This document shows, in pieces, positions 43,758 to 51,829 of a DNA stretch of 64,000 nt; within the stretch, counting starts at the first letter, position 1; every line of letters starts with the position of its first letter. Where the stretch lies: the NCBI GenBank assembly GCA_017449075.1, contig JAFSKG010000011.1:1-64000 (forward strand), read 5' to 3'. The DNA is from Lachnospiraceae bacterium. Lineage in GTDB: Bacteria; Bacillota; Clostridia; Lachnospirales; Lachnospiraceae. The notes under the pieces were generated by a model. That model was not told the DNA's origin, searched no databases, and saw only the letters and a program-made list of their open reading frames with translations. A program made the position numbers and the translations under genes.

Positions 43758-44678
43758 CTACACTTTCCCTTGCATCAAATTGTTTTTGCTTTTTGGATCT
43801 TTTAGAACTTCTAGTTGCTTTTCAAGTTGGCTTATCATTTGGTTATAATATTTTATCTGTTCGCTCCCTTTTCGCTCCATCGGTATTGTTCTAAACATCT
43901 CAGGTAAAATCCTTATACCATAAAAATGTCTTAAATCTTTTTTTTTCTTATCAAAGTTTCCATTATAGGCAAGGTCAAATATCTCATCAAAAATCTTTTC
44001 GATATTTACATTTTCCTTTAGAGAGTGGCTCATAGACCTTGCAATTATATAAGCAATATTATCTGCAATCTGTAGACCTGCCACATCCTCTTTCTTCTTT
44101 TTCACAGAAAAATTAGTGTTACAGAGCTGGAGAGCTTCATCATTTATATATCCTACGCCCTTGCTATTTGCAATAATTCTAAGATAATCTTTCTTAAGTA
44201 AAAAGTCTGGACTCATATTCCACTTTTGGTCTTCTGTATTTCTCGCTTCATATATTGTCTTTCCAAACCCGTTTCTATAAAACAAATAATGGGTATAATT
44301 CTCTATGACTTTTTCAAGGGCTATGTTAAATGGATTATCAATAAATGCAAAATCAGTCTTTTCATTTTTTGTAAATGCAGTCCCAAATAGTTCGTGCAAC
44401 TCATCGAGTTTTATTACCGTAGCAAATACTACTCCATCCACTTCACGAACTATTTTAATCAAATCAATAAAGGCTTCTGGATATCTCTTTATATAGTCAG
44501 TCGCATGAAAAACTCTTGATTCTTTATCTTTGACATCTTTCCAAACTATTTTTTTAAGCTCAGTTAACCTTCGTTCAATTTCTTTTTCTTTTTCAATGTG
44601 ACAAGCAAATCCACCAATGACAAAAATGTTGTCAACCGACTTACTCTCATCTAAATATAATGTATACTCATTCTCCAT
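43758..44678 (-). CDS. DUF3800 domain protein (RNase H-like fold)
   Basis: DUF3800 markers are visible: an early YLDESKS (Asp10, Glu11), FVIGGFACH, a central KTDFAFIDNPFNIALEKVIENY and the acidic DVAGLQIADNIAYIIARSM near the end. The fold is RNase H-like and metal-dependent nuclease activity is suspected, but no role is established; such genes are frequent in accessory and mobile regions. At 306 residues it is within range. GGGAG lies upstream, directly after a repeat copy. A coiled-coil C-terminus (EQIKYYNQMISQLEKQLEVL) is present. Confidence 0.75.
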   Translation of the reverse strand: MENEYTLYLDESKSVDNIFVIGGFACHIEKEKEIERRLTELKKIVWKDVKDKESRVFHATDYIKRYPEAFIDLIKIVREVDGVVFATVIKLDELHELFGTAFTKNEKTDFAFIDNPFNIALEKVIENYTHYLFYRNGFGKTIYEARNTEDQKWNMSPDFLLKKDYLRIIANSKGVGYINDEALQLCNTNFSVKKKKEDVAGLQIADNIAYIIARSMSHSLKENVNIEKIFDEIFDLAYNGNFDKKKKDLRHFYGIRILPEMFRTIPMERKGSEQIKYYNQMISQLEKQLEVLKDPKSKNNLMQGKV

Positions 44679-44689
44679 TTATTTCTCCC

Positions 44690-44743
44690 GGGCGGACAGA
44701 ATGTCCGCCCCTACAACACCATAGGGGCGAGCTATGCGAGCCC
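44690..44743. repeat. Palindromic repeat pair upstream of the DUF3800 gene
   Basis: GGGCGGACAGAATGTCCGCC with CCTAC, and TAGGGGCGAGCTATGCGAGC with CC. Located between the nucleoside phosphorylase stop and the DUF3800 ribosome binding site. Confidence 0.9.
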
Positions 44744-44750
44744 AATTAAA

Positions 44751-45575
44751 TTATTTTATATTTGCAATAATACCTTTAACGAGTTTTTCAAATTTGACAG
44801 CAATTTTCGCCGCCGTCTCCCTCACATCATCATCACTGAGTTCTACTTTTGAAAGTCCTGTTCCCATATTTGTGATAACACTAAGTCCGGCTGTTTTCAT
44901 CCCTGCATGTCTTGCTGCTATAACTTCTATCACTGTACTCATACCAACTGCATCTACTCCAAGTTTGCCTAGTAGTTTAACTTCTGTTGCTGTCTCATAT
45001 GATGGTCCCTTTAGTTGACAGTACACGCCTTCTTGGAGTTTTATTTTGTTTTTTGCCGCAACTTTTTTTATAACTTTAATCATTTCTGGATCATACACAT
45101 TTGTCATATCTGGAAATCTAGTTCCAAGCTCTTCCACATTTTCGCCTATAAGAGGGTTTGGAGCAAAAAATGATATGTGATCTTTTATAATCATTATATC
45201 GCCTGGGCGATATTTTTTATTTGGAGTACCTGCCGCATTTGTCAAAATTAATTTTTTTACACCCATCATAGCAATAAGCCTTACAGGTCTTACTGCTTCT
45301 ACCGCACTATAACCTTCATAAAAGTGAATTCGGCCTTGCATCACAAGAACTTTTTTACCGCCTATAGTTGTAAATACAAATTTTCCTTTGTGATTTTGAT
45401 TTGTGGCCTTTGGAAAATTTTTGATGCTTGCATAATCAATTACCGCATCAATCTTCAAATCATTTACAAAATCTCCAAGTCCTGAACCAAGTGTAATTGC
45501 TATCTCTGGCACATATGGTATCTTCTTTTTGATACTATCATATGCCTCTTTCAATATTTTATACTCTTTACTCAT
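44751..45575 (-). CDS. punA: Purine nucleoside phosphorylase (trimeric class)
   Basis: It cleaves purine (deoxy)nucleosides with phosphate to base and (deoxy)ribose-1-phosphate. Motifs are ITLGSGLGDFV, GKFVFTTIGGKKVLVMQGRI (with HFYEGY), LILTNAAGT and KGPSYETATEVKLLGKLGVD followed by AVGMSTVIE. I start at ATG 45575, which has GGGAGGG just upstream; the annotated extension of five residues lacks support. At 274 residues it has family length. It complements the nucleoside importer and deoC at 58-64 kb. Confidence 0.94.
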   Translation of the reverse strand: MSKEYKILKEAYDSIKKKIPYVPEIAITLGSGLGDFVNDLKIDAVIDYASIKNFPKATNQNHKGKFVFTTIGGKKVLVMQGRIHFYEGYSAVEAVRPVRLIAMMGVKKLILTNAAGTPNKKYRPGDIMIIKDHISFFAPNPLIGENVEELGTRFPDMTNVYDPEMIKVIKKVAAKNKIKLQEGVYCQLKGPSYETATEVKLLGKLGVDAVGMSTVIEVIAARHAGMKTAGLSVITNMGTGLSKVELSDDDVRETAAKIAVKFEKLVKGIIANIK

Positions 45576-45709
45576 AATACCCTCCCTCATTGTAATAATT
45601 TTTATAATCTAATAAGTTTAACTATTTATGACTAATTATATCACATAATATTACTTAATCATATATTTATCTTATATTGAATCTATACTGGGCAATATCC
45701 TATCCCCTC

Positions 45710-45777
45710 GGGCGGACAGAATGTCCGCCCCTACGCATAACAAATACATCGTAGGGGACGACATTCTGTCGTCTCTC
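45710..45777. repeat. Palindromic repeats (GCGGACA and GACGACA types)
   Basis: GGGCGGACAGAATGTCCGCC with CCTAC and, 16 nt on, GTAGGGGACGACATTCTGTC with GTCTCTC. Confidence 0.9.
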
Positions 45778-45803
45778 TAGCCTTTTACAACTCTAAAATA
45801 TTT

Positions 45804-45832
45804 TTGACACATTCATAGTTTTATACTATAAT
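45804..45832 (+). promoter_or_regulatory. Consensus sigma-A promoter of the small membrane protein
   Basis: TTGACA, exactly 17 nt, TATAAT. This perfect match suggests strong constitutive expression. Confidence 0.85.
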
Positions 45833-45891
45833 AAAAATATACAGGACTATCGGTTTTGTATGCAAAAAATCAAATGAAAGAAGGTAAATTT

Positions 45892-46347
45892 ATGAATCTT
45901 AACACAAGTAAAATGATTTTAAAGGTTTTTGGTATTATTTCAATCATCTTTGGCATCATAGGCATAGTAGCAGGAATTTTGGCTATAGCTGGTGGAGCTC
46001 TCATAGGTGCAGGAGCTGCTGCAGGTGAAGTTACTGCAAGTAGTGAGATGGCTGGTGGAGTTGCACTTTTAGGCTTTGGTGGTCTCCTTATAATAATCGG
46101 CTCTGTTGTTGAATTACTTTCAGGAATTTTCTCTGTTAAAGCATCAAATGACATTTCAAAAATTATGCCAGCATGGTGGTTTGCACTTATAAGCCTTGTT
46201 ATGGGTATCGTAAATATAATCGTTATGGTAGTTCAAAAATCTCAGGCTACAAACACTAGCAACATTGTAAGTGCTGTTATAGGTCTTCTCATCAGCATTC
46301 TTATATTTGTTGCAGCTAACACTATTAAAAAAGCAGCAGGAAAATAA
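45892..46347 (+). CDS. Small four-helix membrane protein, unknown function
   Basis: A 151-residue integral membrane protein with about four helices. An N-terminal Gly/Ile-rich pair (FGIISIIFGIIGIVAGILAI), two more helices and a C-terminal helix (IVSAVIGLLISILIFVAANT) are visible, with a lysine-rich tail. I start at ATG 45892 with AGAAGG upstream. It resembles small DUF4064-like membrane proteins only in general composition; no family is assigned. It is a single gene with a perfect promoter and a strong terminator, so probably highly expressed. Confidence 0.65.
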   Translation: MNLNTSKMILKVFGIISIIFGIIGIVAGILAIAGGALIGAGAAAGEVTASSEMAGGVALLGFGGLLIIIGSVVELLSGIFSVKASNDISKIMPAWWFALISLVMGIVNIIVMVVQKSQATNTSNIVSAVIGLLISILIFVAANTIKKAAGK

Positions 46348-46365
46348 TTTAATTTTATTTTATTG

Positions 46366-46390
46366 CCCCACTTGTATGTGGGGTTTTTTT
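46366..46390 (+). terminator. Terminator of the small membrane protein gene
   Basis: Stem CCCCAC/GTGGGG, 6-nt loop, seven T. Confidence 0.9.
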
Positions 46391-46406
46391 ATTATTTGGC
46401 AAACAT

Positions 46407-46470
46407 GCCGCTCGCATAGCTCGCGGCTACGTATGGGCGAGCCCCTTGTACGGGCGAGTTGTACGAGCCC
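46407..46470. repeat. Palindromic repeat cluster upstream of the SulP gene
   Basis: GCCGCTCGCATAGCTCGCGG with CTAC, a truncated GTATGGGCGAGCCCC unit, and GTACGGGCGAGTTGTACGAG with CCC. It ends 11 nt before the SulP start codon. Confidence 0.88.
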
Positions 46471-46481
46471 CTTTAAAATTT

Positions 46482-47624
46482 ATGATTGATAATTCATACA
46501 AACCGAAAATTTTAGATTCATTGAAAGGTTACACCTTAGATACTTTTTTAGGTGACCTAACAGCCGCTATCGTAGTGGCTATCATTGCATTGCCCCTTTC
46601 TATAGCACTTGCTATCGCATCTGGTGTTGGTCCAAATGAAGGTCTCTACACAGCAATAGTTGCTGGTTTTATCATTTCTCTCTTAGGTGGAACTAAGATT
46701 CAAATATCAGGACCTACAGCTGCATTATCTGGTATCATTGCTTCGGCCATATTAAAACATGGTTTAGACACTCTCATAGTTGCAACCATCGTCGCTGGTA
46801 CCATACTAATAATCTTCGGATTTTTAAGAGTTGGTGTATATCTAGCCAAAATTCCAAATACAATAGTCGTAGGTTTTACAGCAGGAATTGCACTTGGAAT
46901 ACTTGTAGGTCAGTCAAAAGATTTTTTTGGAATTACTTATCTTAACGGCGCAAGACCAATAGGAAATATAGAAAAAATTATCAAATTTTTTAAAAACATT
47001 AATACTCTCAATATTTACTCACTTTTAGTAGGACTCTTATCATTAACAATCTTAATTACATTTCCAAAAATTTCAAAAAAAATTCCTGCATCACTTATTT
47101 CTATTTTAATTTCTACCATCGTTGTGAAGGTTTCGAATTTAAATGTCTTAAAGATAAATGATTTATATGCCATAAGTAATAGTCCTATGACATTCCGTGC
47201 TCCAAATCTTATACTACTAAAAACTCCTGCTGTCTACACAATCGGAATAACAATTGCCTGTCTAATTGCCGTAGAAGCAATACTCGCTTGTAAAGTCTCA
47301 GACAAATTATCTGGTGACTACCATCACGGAAATGCAGAATTAATCGCTCAAGGTTTTGGCAGTATCGCATCTGTGCTCTTTGGTGGCATTCCTGCAACTG
47401 GCGCTCTTGCCAGAACTTCTGCAAGTGTAAAAAATGGTGCTAAAACTCCTATAGCAGGTATGCTACAAGCTGTTATACTTTTTCTTATACTCATAGGTCT
47501 TATGAAATATGTTGGTATGATTCCTATGTCAACAATTGCAGCACTATTATTTGTAGTTGCATCAAACATGTTTCAAGTAAAAACAATTACAGGCTACATA
47601 AAAGATGGAAACAAAAAGACATAG
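46482..47624 (+). CDS. SulP-family anion transporter, frame ends early at a homopolymer
   Basis: A membrane carrier of the SulP (SLC26-like) family for sulfate, bicarbonate or similar anions. The N-terminus has the family start DTFLGDLTAAIVVAIIALPL with SIALAIASGVGP, then LLGGTKIQISGPTAALSGII and VEAILACKVSDKLSGDYHHG with the FGGIPATGALARTSA loop. The frame stops at 47622 shortly after GYIKDGNKK, before the last helix. In the -1 frame after an A5G tract the missing end reads DIAVLFTCLVLTFTINLMVG onwards to a TAG at 47723-47725. No STAS domain follows in either frame. The ATG at 46482 is chosen because the 12 codons upstream lie in repeat sequence; no good Shine-Dalgarno is visible. Confidence 0.8.
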   Translation: MIDNSYKPKILDSLKGYTLDTFLGDLTAAIVVAIIALPLSIALAIASGVGPNEGLYTAIVAGFIISLLGGTKIQISGPTAALSGIIASAILKHGLDTLIVATIVAGTILIIFGFLRVGVYLAKIPNTIVVGFTAGIALGILVGQSKDFFGITYLNGARPIGNIEKIIKFFKNINTLNIYSLLVGLLSLTILITFPKISKKIPASLISILISTIVVKVSNLNVLKINDLYAISNSPMTFRAPNLILLKTPAVYTIGITIACLIAVEAILACKVSDKLSGDYHHGNAELIAQGFGSIASVLFGGIPATGALARTSASVKNGAKTPIAGMLQAVILFLILIGLMKYVGMIPMSTIAALLFVVASNMFQVKTITGYIKDGNKKT

Positions 47625-47725
47625 CGGTATTATTCACTTGCCTTGTACTCACATTTACAATAAACCTAATGGTAGGAATCTCAGTGGCACTCATACTGTG
47701 GATCTTACTTAACAAACTACTGTAG
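47613..47725 (+). pseudogene. Out-of-frame 3' end of the SulP gene
   Basis: About 35 codons encode a hydrophobic helix (TFTINLMVGISVALILWILL), the expected last helix of the SulP membrane domain. It joins the upstream frame if the AACAAAAAGAC tract had one more A or if the ribosome slips -1 on AAA AAG. The stop TAG is the first part of a palindromic repeat. Confidence 0.7.
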
Positions 47726-47795
47726 GGGCGAACGCGAAAACCGTAGGGGCGAACGCTTGCGGAGCCCTATTCGTAGGGGCGAGTTCTACGAGCCC
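47722..47795. repeat. Palindromic repeat cluster between the SulP gene and malQ
   Basis: A shortened GTAGGGGCGAACGCGAAAAC unit, GTAGGGGCGAACGCTTGCGG with AGCCC, and GTAGGGGCGAGTTCTACGAG with CCC. The first TAG ends the restored SulP frame. Confidence 0.9.
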
Positions 47796-47819
47796 AATAT
47801 TTTTTAAAAGGATTTGATT

Positions 47820-49307
47820 ATGAAAAGAAGTAGCGGAATTTTAATGCCAGTTTTCTCTCTACCATCAAAGTATGGTATCGGCACTCTTGGAAAAACTGCA
47901 TACGAATTTGTAGATTTTTTGGTTGACACAAAGCAAACTTATTGGCAAATGCTTCCTATAATGCATACAGGTTTTGGTAACTCACCATATTCTGCCATAT
48001 CAAGTTTTGGTGTAAATCCATTTTTCATAGATTTTGATTTGCTAAAAGACGAAGGTCTACTCAAAGAAACTGATTATAGATATTTAGAAACCGATACTAG
48101 TCCAAGACGAGTTGACTATGAAAAACAATTTAACAATAAATACAAAATTCTTAAAATTGCTTGTTGCAATTTCAAGAAACTATATAAAGATGAATACAAT
48201 AGTTTTCAGTCTAAGCAAGAATTTTTTAGTGATGAATATGCTTTGTTCCTTTCAATAAAAGAAAAGTTCAATGGCGCTTCTTTTGATGTATGGCCAAATG
48301 AATATAGGTTTTGTAATCCTGAAACTTTGAATAGTTTTCAAAATGAAAACTTTGAACTTGTAGATTTTTATAAAACTATGCAGTGTCTATTCTTTAGGCA
48401 ATGGTTCAAATTAAAAAGATACGCAAATGAAAAAGGAATAAAAATTATTGGTGACATTCCTATTTATAGTGCATACGACAGCACAGAAGTTTGGCTTCAT
48501 CCAGAGATTTTCCACCTAGACCACAACAAACTTCCTATAGAAGTTGCAGGTTGCCCACCTGATGGATATGCAGCAACAGGACAACTTTGGGGAAATCCAC
48601 TCTACAACTTTAAATTCATAGAGGAAAAGGGATTTACATATTTTATAGATAAATTTTCTCGTCTTCAAAGACTTTATGATATAATAAGGATTGATCACTT
48701 TAGAGGGTTTGATTCTTTCTATGCAATCCCATTTGGAAATAAAGATGCTACAATTGGAAGATGGGTTGAAGCTCCTGGAAAAAAACTTTTTAAAACTGTA
48801 AAAGAAACCTTAGGAAATGTAGAAATAATAGTGGAGGACCTAGGATTTTTAACTAACTCGGTTAAAGAACTTTTAGAATATACTGGTTTTCCAGGCATGA
48901 AAGTTCTTGAGTTTGCGTTTAATGCCAATGACAAAAGCAATACCGAATATCTTCCACATACATATACAGAAAATAGCGTTGCTTACCTTGGAACTCACGA
49001 CAATGACACATTTATGGGATGGATTAATTCTATAAATGAAAATGATAGAAACTATGCTATAGAATATTTACATTTAAAAGATCCTGCTAATTATTATAAA
49101 GAAGCTCTTAAAGTGCTTTATGAAAGTAAATCAAACCTCGTCATAACTCAATTCCAAGATTTGCTTGGCACAGGAAGTATTGGTCGTATGAACGTGCCTT
49201 CAACTTTAAGCCCTATGAACTGGAGCTATAGGCTTCTTCCTTATGAGTTAAATGACGAGGTTAAGAATTTTCTTAGAGGTTTGACAGCTGATACTAAGCG
49301 TTGCTAG
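47820..49307 (+). CDS. malQ: 4-alpha-glucanotransferase (amylomaltase)
   Basis: A GH77 enzyme that transfers maltooligosaccharide units between alpha-1,4-glucans in glycogen or maltodextrin metabolism. It starts RSSGILMPVFSLPSKYGIGT and shows IKIIGDIPIYSAYDSTEVW, the catalytic Asp in IIRIDHFRGFDSFY, the acid/base Glu in IIVEDLGFLT and GTHDNDTFMGW. At 495 residues it has the bacterial length. AAGGA is 8 nt before ATG 47820. Its 3' end overlaps the convergent MFS gene by 14 bp. No other glycogen genes are in the window. Confidence 0.95.
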   Translation: MKRSSGILMPVFSLPSKYGIGTLGKTAYEFVDFLVDTKQTYWQMLPIMHTGFGNSPYSAISSFGVNPFFIDFDLLKDEGLLKETDYRYLETDTSPRRVDYEKQFNNKYKILKIACCNFKKLYKDEYNSFQSKQEFFSDEYALFLSIKEKFNGASFDVWPNEYRFCNPETLNSFQNENFELVDFYKTMQCLFFRQWFKLKRYANEKGIKIIGDIPIYSAYDSTEVWLHPEIFHLDHNKLPIEVAGCPPDGYAATGQLWGNPLYNFKFIEEKGFTYFIDKFSRLQRLYDIIRIDHFRGFDSFYAIPFGNKDATIGRWVEAPGKKLFKTVKETLGNVEIIVEDLGFLTNSVKELLEYTGFPGMKVLEFAFNANDKSNTEYLPHTYTENSVAYLGTHDNDTFMGWINSINENDRNYAIEYLHLKDPANYYKEALKVLYESKSNLVITQFQDLLGTGSIGRMNVPSTLSPMNWSYRLLPYELNDEVKNFLRGLTADTKRC

Positions 49308-50487
49308 TCTTCTTTCTCACATAATTGTATATTATAAACAACATTGCAAAACCAATTGCAGGAACTATTTGCACATATTTTATTGATATAGCATTTGATG
49401 TTAAAGTCATAAGCGAAGAAACTGCTGCAACTCCGCAAAGTCCAAATACTCCAGCAAGACTAATTATTACACTTAATATTTTTATATCAAACAATTCTTT
49501 TAAGTCTGCATCTAAGAGTGGGGTGAGCGGGCCTGACATAAATCCAATTAATGCGACATTCGCATATACAGGCCACACACCTTTATATGGCAAGAACAGC
49601 ATGATAATCAACACTGACTCTAACAATGATAATATCTTTATTATTTTATCTGTTCCAACTTTTTCTGCAACTATTCCCATACAAATTCGTCCAATAGTAA
49701 GTGCAAATGAATAAATAGCCGCTGTTGTTGCACCTTCTACTATTGATATTCCTTTTTGTTCTACAACTATAGTGGCAGACCATGCCATAAATGCACAACC
49801 CGAACCAATTGACAATGTAAAGCAAAGTAATGTTGGCAAAACTCTTTTCATCTTCAAAACTTCTAATACTTTTATATCACTTGATTTTTCTTCTTCTGTC
49901 ACTGAATGCATGCTGAGAATATCTTTATCTATCGTCTCTCTCTTTTTAATCCAATATTTTTTCATTAAAGAAAGAATGATTATAACTACTACAGTTATAC
50001 CAAATGCAATGTTAAAACCATTTCGATATGAAGATGTATATAAAAGTGCAAATGTCATAAGCATAGGTGCTGCTGTTGCAGTTAATCCCCATACTCCATG
50101 CATAAATGACACCCACTTAGCATCATACGCTTTAACAACATAACTATTAGAATTTACATCTATGATTCCGTTACCTAAACCGAGAATCGCTCCAGCTACA
50201 AAAAGCATAGGTAAACTTATTGCATTTGCATAGAGAATCATGCTTATTGCATATAATGTAAGCCCTAGGATGCTCGTAAGGTTAGACCCCAGTTTCTGCC
50301 TTATCTTAAATGTCACCAAACTTGAAAGTCCTGATGCTACGCTTGTAACTGTAAATATAATTCCAATAGCTGCCGCATCTATATTAAGTTCCGATGCCAT
50401 CTGAGGCCAAATACCACCAACTAAAGAACTACATAAACCATAGACTCCAAAGCAGATATAGATCATAAACATAAATGTCTTTGTCAT
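49294..50487 (-). CDS. MFS transporter (tandem paralogue 1)
   Basis: A twelve-helix major facilitator of 397 residues with the family loop between TM2 and TM3 (FKIRQKLGSNLTSILGLTLY). The central cytoplasmic loop carries LSMHSVTEEEKSSDIKVLEV. Its neighbour at 50500-51705 has the same length, a matching loop (LHSVSEEEKTSNKKFVDIIK) and the same GxxxDVxxNSYxxKAYDAKxVSxxHxxWGxxxxxxPM region, so the two arose by duplication. They are 12 nt apart and cotranscribed. Substrate unknown; this subgroup includes FucP/YfkF-like carriers. Confidence 0.85.
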   Translation of the reverse strand: MTKTFMFMIYICFGVYGLCSSLVGGIWPQMASELNIDAAAIGIIFTVTSVASGLSSLVTFKIRQKLGSNLTSILGLTLYAISMILYANAISLPMLFVAGAILGLGNGIIDVNSNSYVVKAYDAKWVSFMHGVWGLTATAAPMLMTFALLYTSSYRNGFNIAFGITVVVIIILSLMKKYWIKKRETIDKDILSMHSVTEEEKSSDIKVLEVLKMKRVLPTLLCFTLSIGSGCAFMAWSATIVVEQKGISIVEGATTAAIYSFALTIGRICMGIVAEKVGTDKIIKILSLLESVLIIMLFLPYKGVWPVYANVALIGFMSGPLTPLLDADLKELFDIKILSVIISLAGVFGLCGVAAVSSLMTLTSNAISIKYVQIVPAIGFAMLFIIYNYVRKKTSNA

Positions 50488-50499
50488 AATACTCTCCTT

Positions 50500-51705
50500 T
50501 TATATATTAGCTCTTTTACTTGCTCTATAAACTATATAAGAGAATATCGCAAGAAGTATTACAGCTACTATAATTATATATACTTGAATCACATCTATTC
50601 CAAAAAACTTCACAACAAGAGTTGCGCAGAATGAAGAAATGCCTATACCTGTAAGACTAAATATAGAACAGTACCCCAAAATCTCACCCACATTGTTTTC
50701 ACCAAAAAGAGTTTTTAAATAGTGATTAAGGAAAGGAATGATCGGCGCTATACCTATTCCAAGTACTGCCGCATTCAAATATAAGAAATATATATTTGTC
50801 GACTTTATAAACATAAGTCCTACACCAACAATTGCAACAATTATGCCAAAGAATATTACATTCTTTGTTTTAAAGTTACTTGCTATAAACCCTAGAATCA
50901 CTCTCATAAGGGTTAGGCTTGCAAAAAATACTGTAGCTAAGTTTGCACCTTCAATTACGCTTATATGTCTTTGTTCTACAAATATAGTTGCAATCCAAGT
51001 ATTCATAAGTCCATTTAATGCATTTCCAAAGAAGAAACAGATCATAACTATAAGTGCTAAATCGATCTTTATAATATCTACAAACTTTTTATTACTTGTC
51101 TTCTCTTCCTCTGACACTGAGTGAAGCTCAACAATCTCTTTTGCAACACTTGCTTTGTTCGCCTCCCACTTTCTCTTCATAAAACGCATCAATATAAACA
51201 CTGCTATTATAATAACTGCACCTATAGCAAAACCTATTCTATAATTTTTTAAAAATGTAATAGACAATGCCATTATCATAGGTCCTACCGAAGAACCTAT
51301 TCCCCAGCATGCATGAAGCAAAGAAACTTTTTTTGCATCATATGCTTTTATAATATAACTATTTGCACCTACATCAACTATTGCATTTCCTATACCGAGA
51401 ACTATAAACCCTATACCTATAATGTAAATATTTTTTGCAACCCCATACAAAATCAAAGAAAGAGCCATAAACGCAAGCCCTATTGATACTGTAATGTTAG
51501 TTCCAAACTTTCTTCTTATCTTATATACAAAAGCACTTGTGATGCCCGATGTAATATTACAAAACGTAGACACTACACCAAGAAGAGCAACTGCTGCACC
51601 AATATCTTCTGCAACTTTTGGCCAAACACTATTTAGTAAATTTCCTGATAAACCATATAATACATAGCTTGTGAAAATTACAAATAAAAAATTATACATT
51701 GGCAT
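50500..51705 (-). CDS. MFS transporter (tandem paralogue 2)
   Basis: A twelve-helix major facilitator of 401 residues. I start at ATG 51705 (MPMYNFLF), which has GGAGG 7 nt upstream; the six-residue extension is not needed. It shares helices, loop motifs and the DVGANSYIIKAYDAKKVSLL block with the downstream paralogue. Two similar single-chain carriers in one operon may serve related substrates, or could act as a pair, which the sequence cannot settle. Confidence 0.85.
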   Translation of the reverse strand: MPMYNFLFVIFTSYVLYGLSGNLLNSVWPKVAEDIGAAVALLGVVSTFCNITSGITSAFVYKIRRKFGTNITVSIGLAFMALSLILYGVAKNIYIIGIGFIVLGIGNAIVDVGANSYIIKAYDAKKVSLLHACWGIGSSVGPMIMALSITFLKNYRIGFAIGAVIIIAVFILMRFMKRKWEANKASVAKEIVELHSVSEEEKTSNKKFVDIIKIDLALIVMICFFFGNALNGLMNTWIATIFVEQRHISVIEGANLATVFFASLTLMRVILGFIASNFKTKNVIFFGIIVAIVGVGLMFIKSTNIYFLYLNAAVLGIGIAPIIPFLNHYLKTLFGENNVGEILGYCSIFSLTGIGISSFCATLVVKFFGIDVIQVYIIIVAVILLAIFSYIVYRASKRANI

Positions 51706-51754
51706 AATATTTCCTCCACACATATTTTATAATATTTATTTAATTATAGCAACA

Positions 51755-51789
51755 AAAAACACTGCATATATGGGATTTGCAGTGTTTTT
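51755..51789 (-). terminator. Terminator of the two-component operon
   Basis: A perfect 12-bp stem AAAAACACTGCA/TGCAGTGTTTTT with an 11-nt loop. On the minus strand it ends the response regulator-kinase transcript. Confidence 0.88.
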
Positions 51790-51829
51790 GGCAATTTTCA
51801 TTGCATTTATATATATAATTAAAGGAGGC

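Larger units (their letters stand above)
45576..45891. other. Intergenic region with repeats and a consensus promoter
   Basis: It contains the AT-rich upstream region of the leftward nucleoside phosphorylase gene, a repeat pair (45710-45777) and a rightward promoter (45804-45832). No ORF is supported. Confidence 0.6.
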
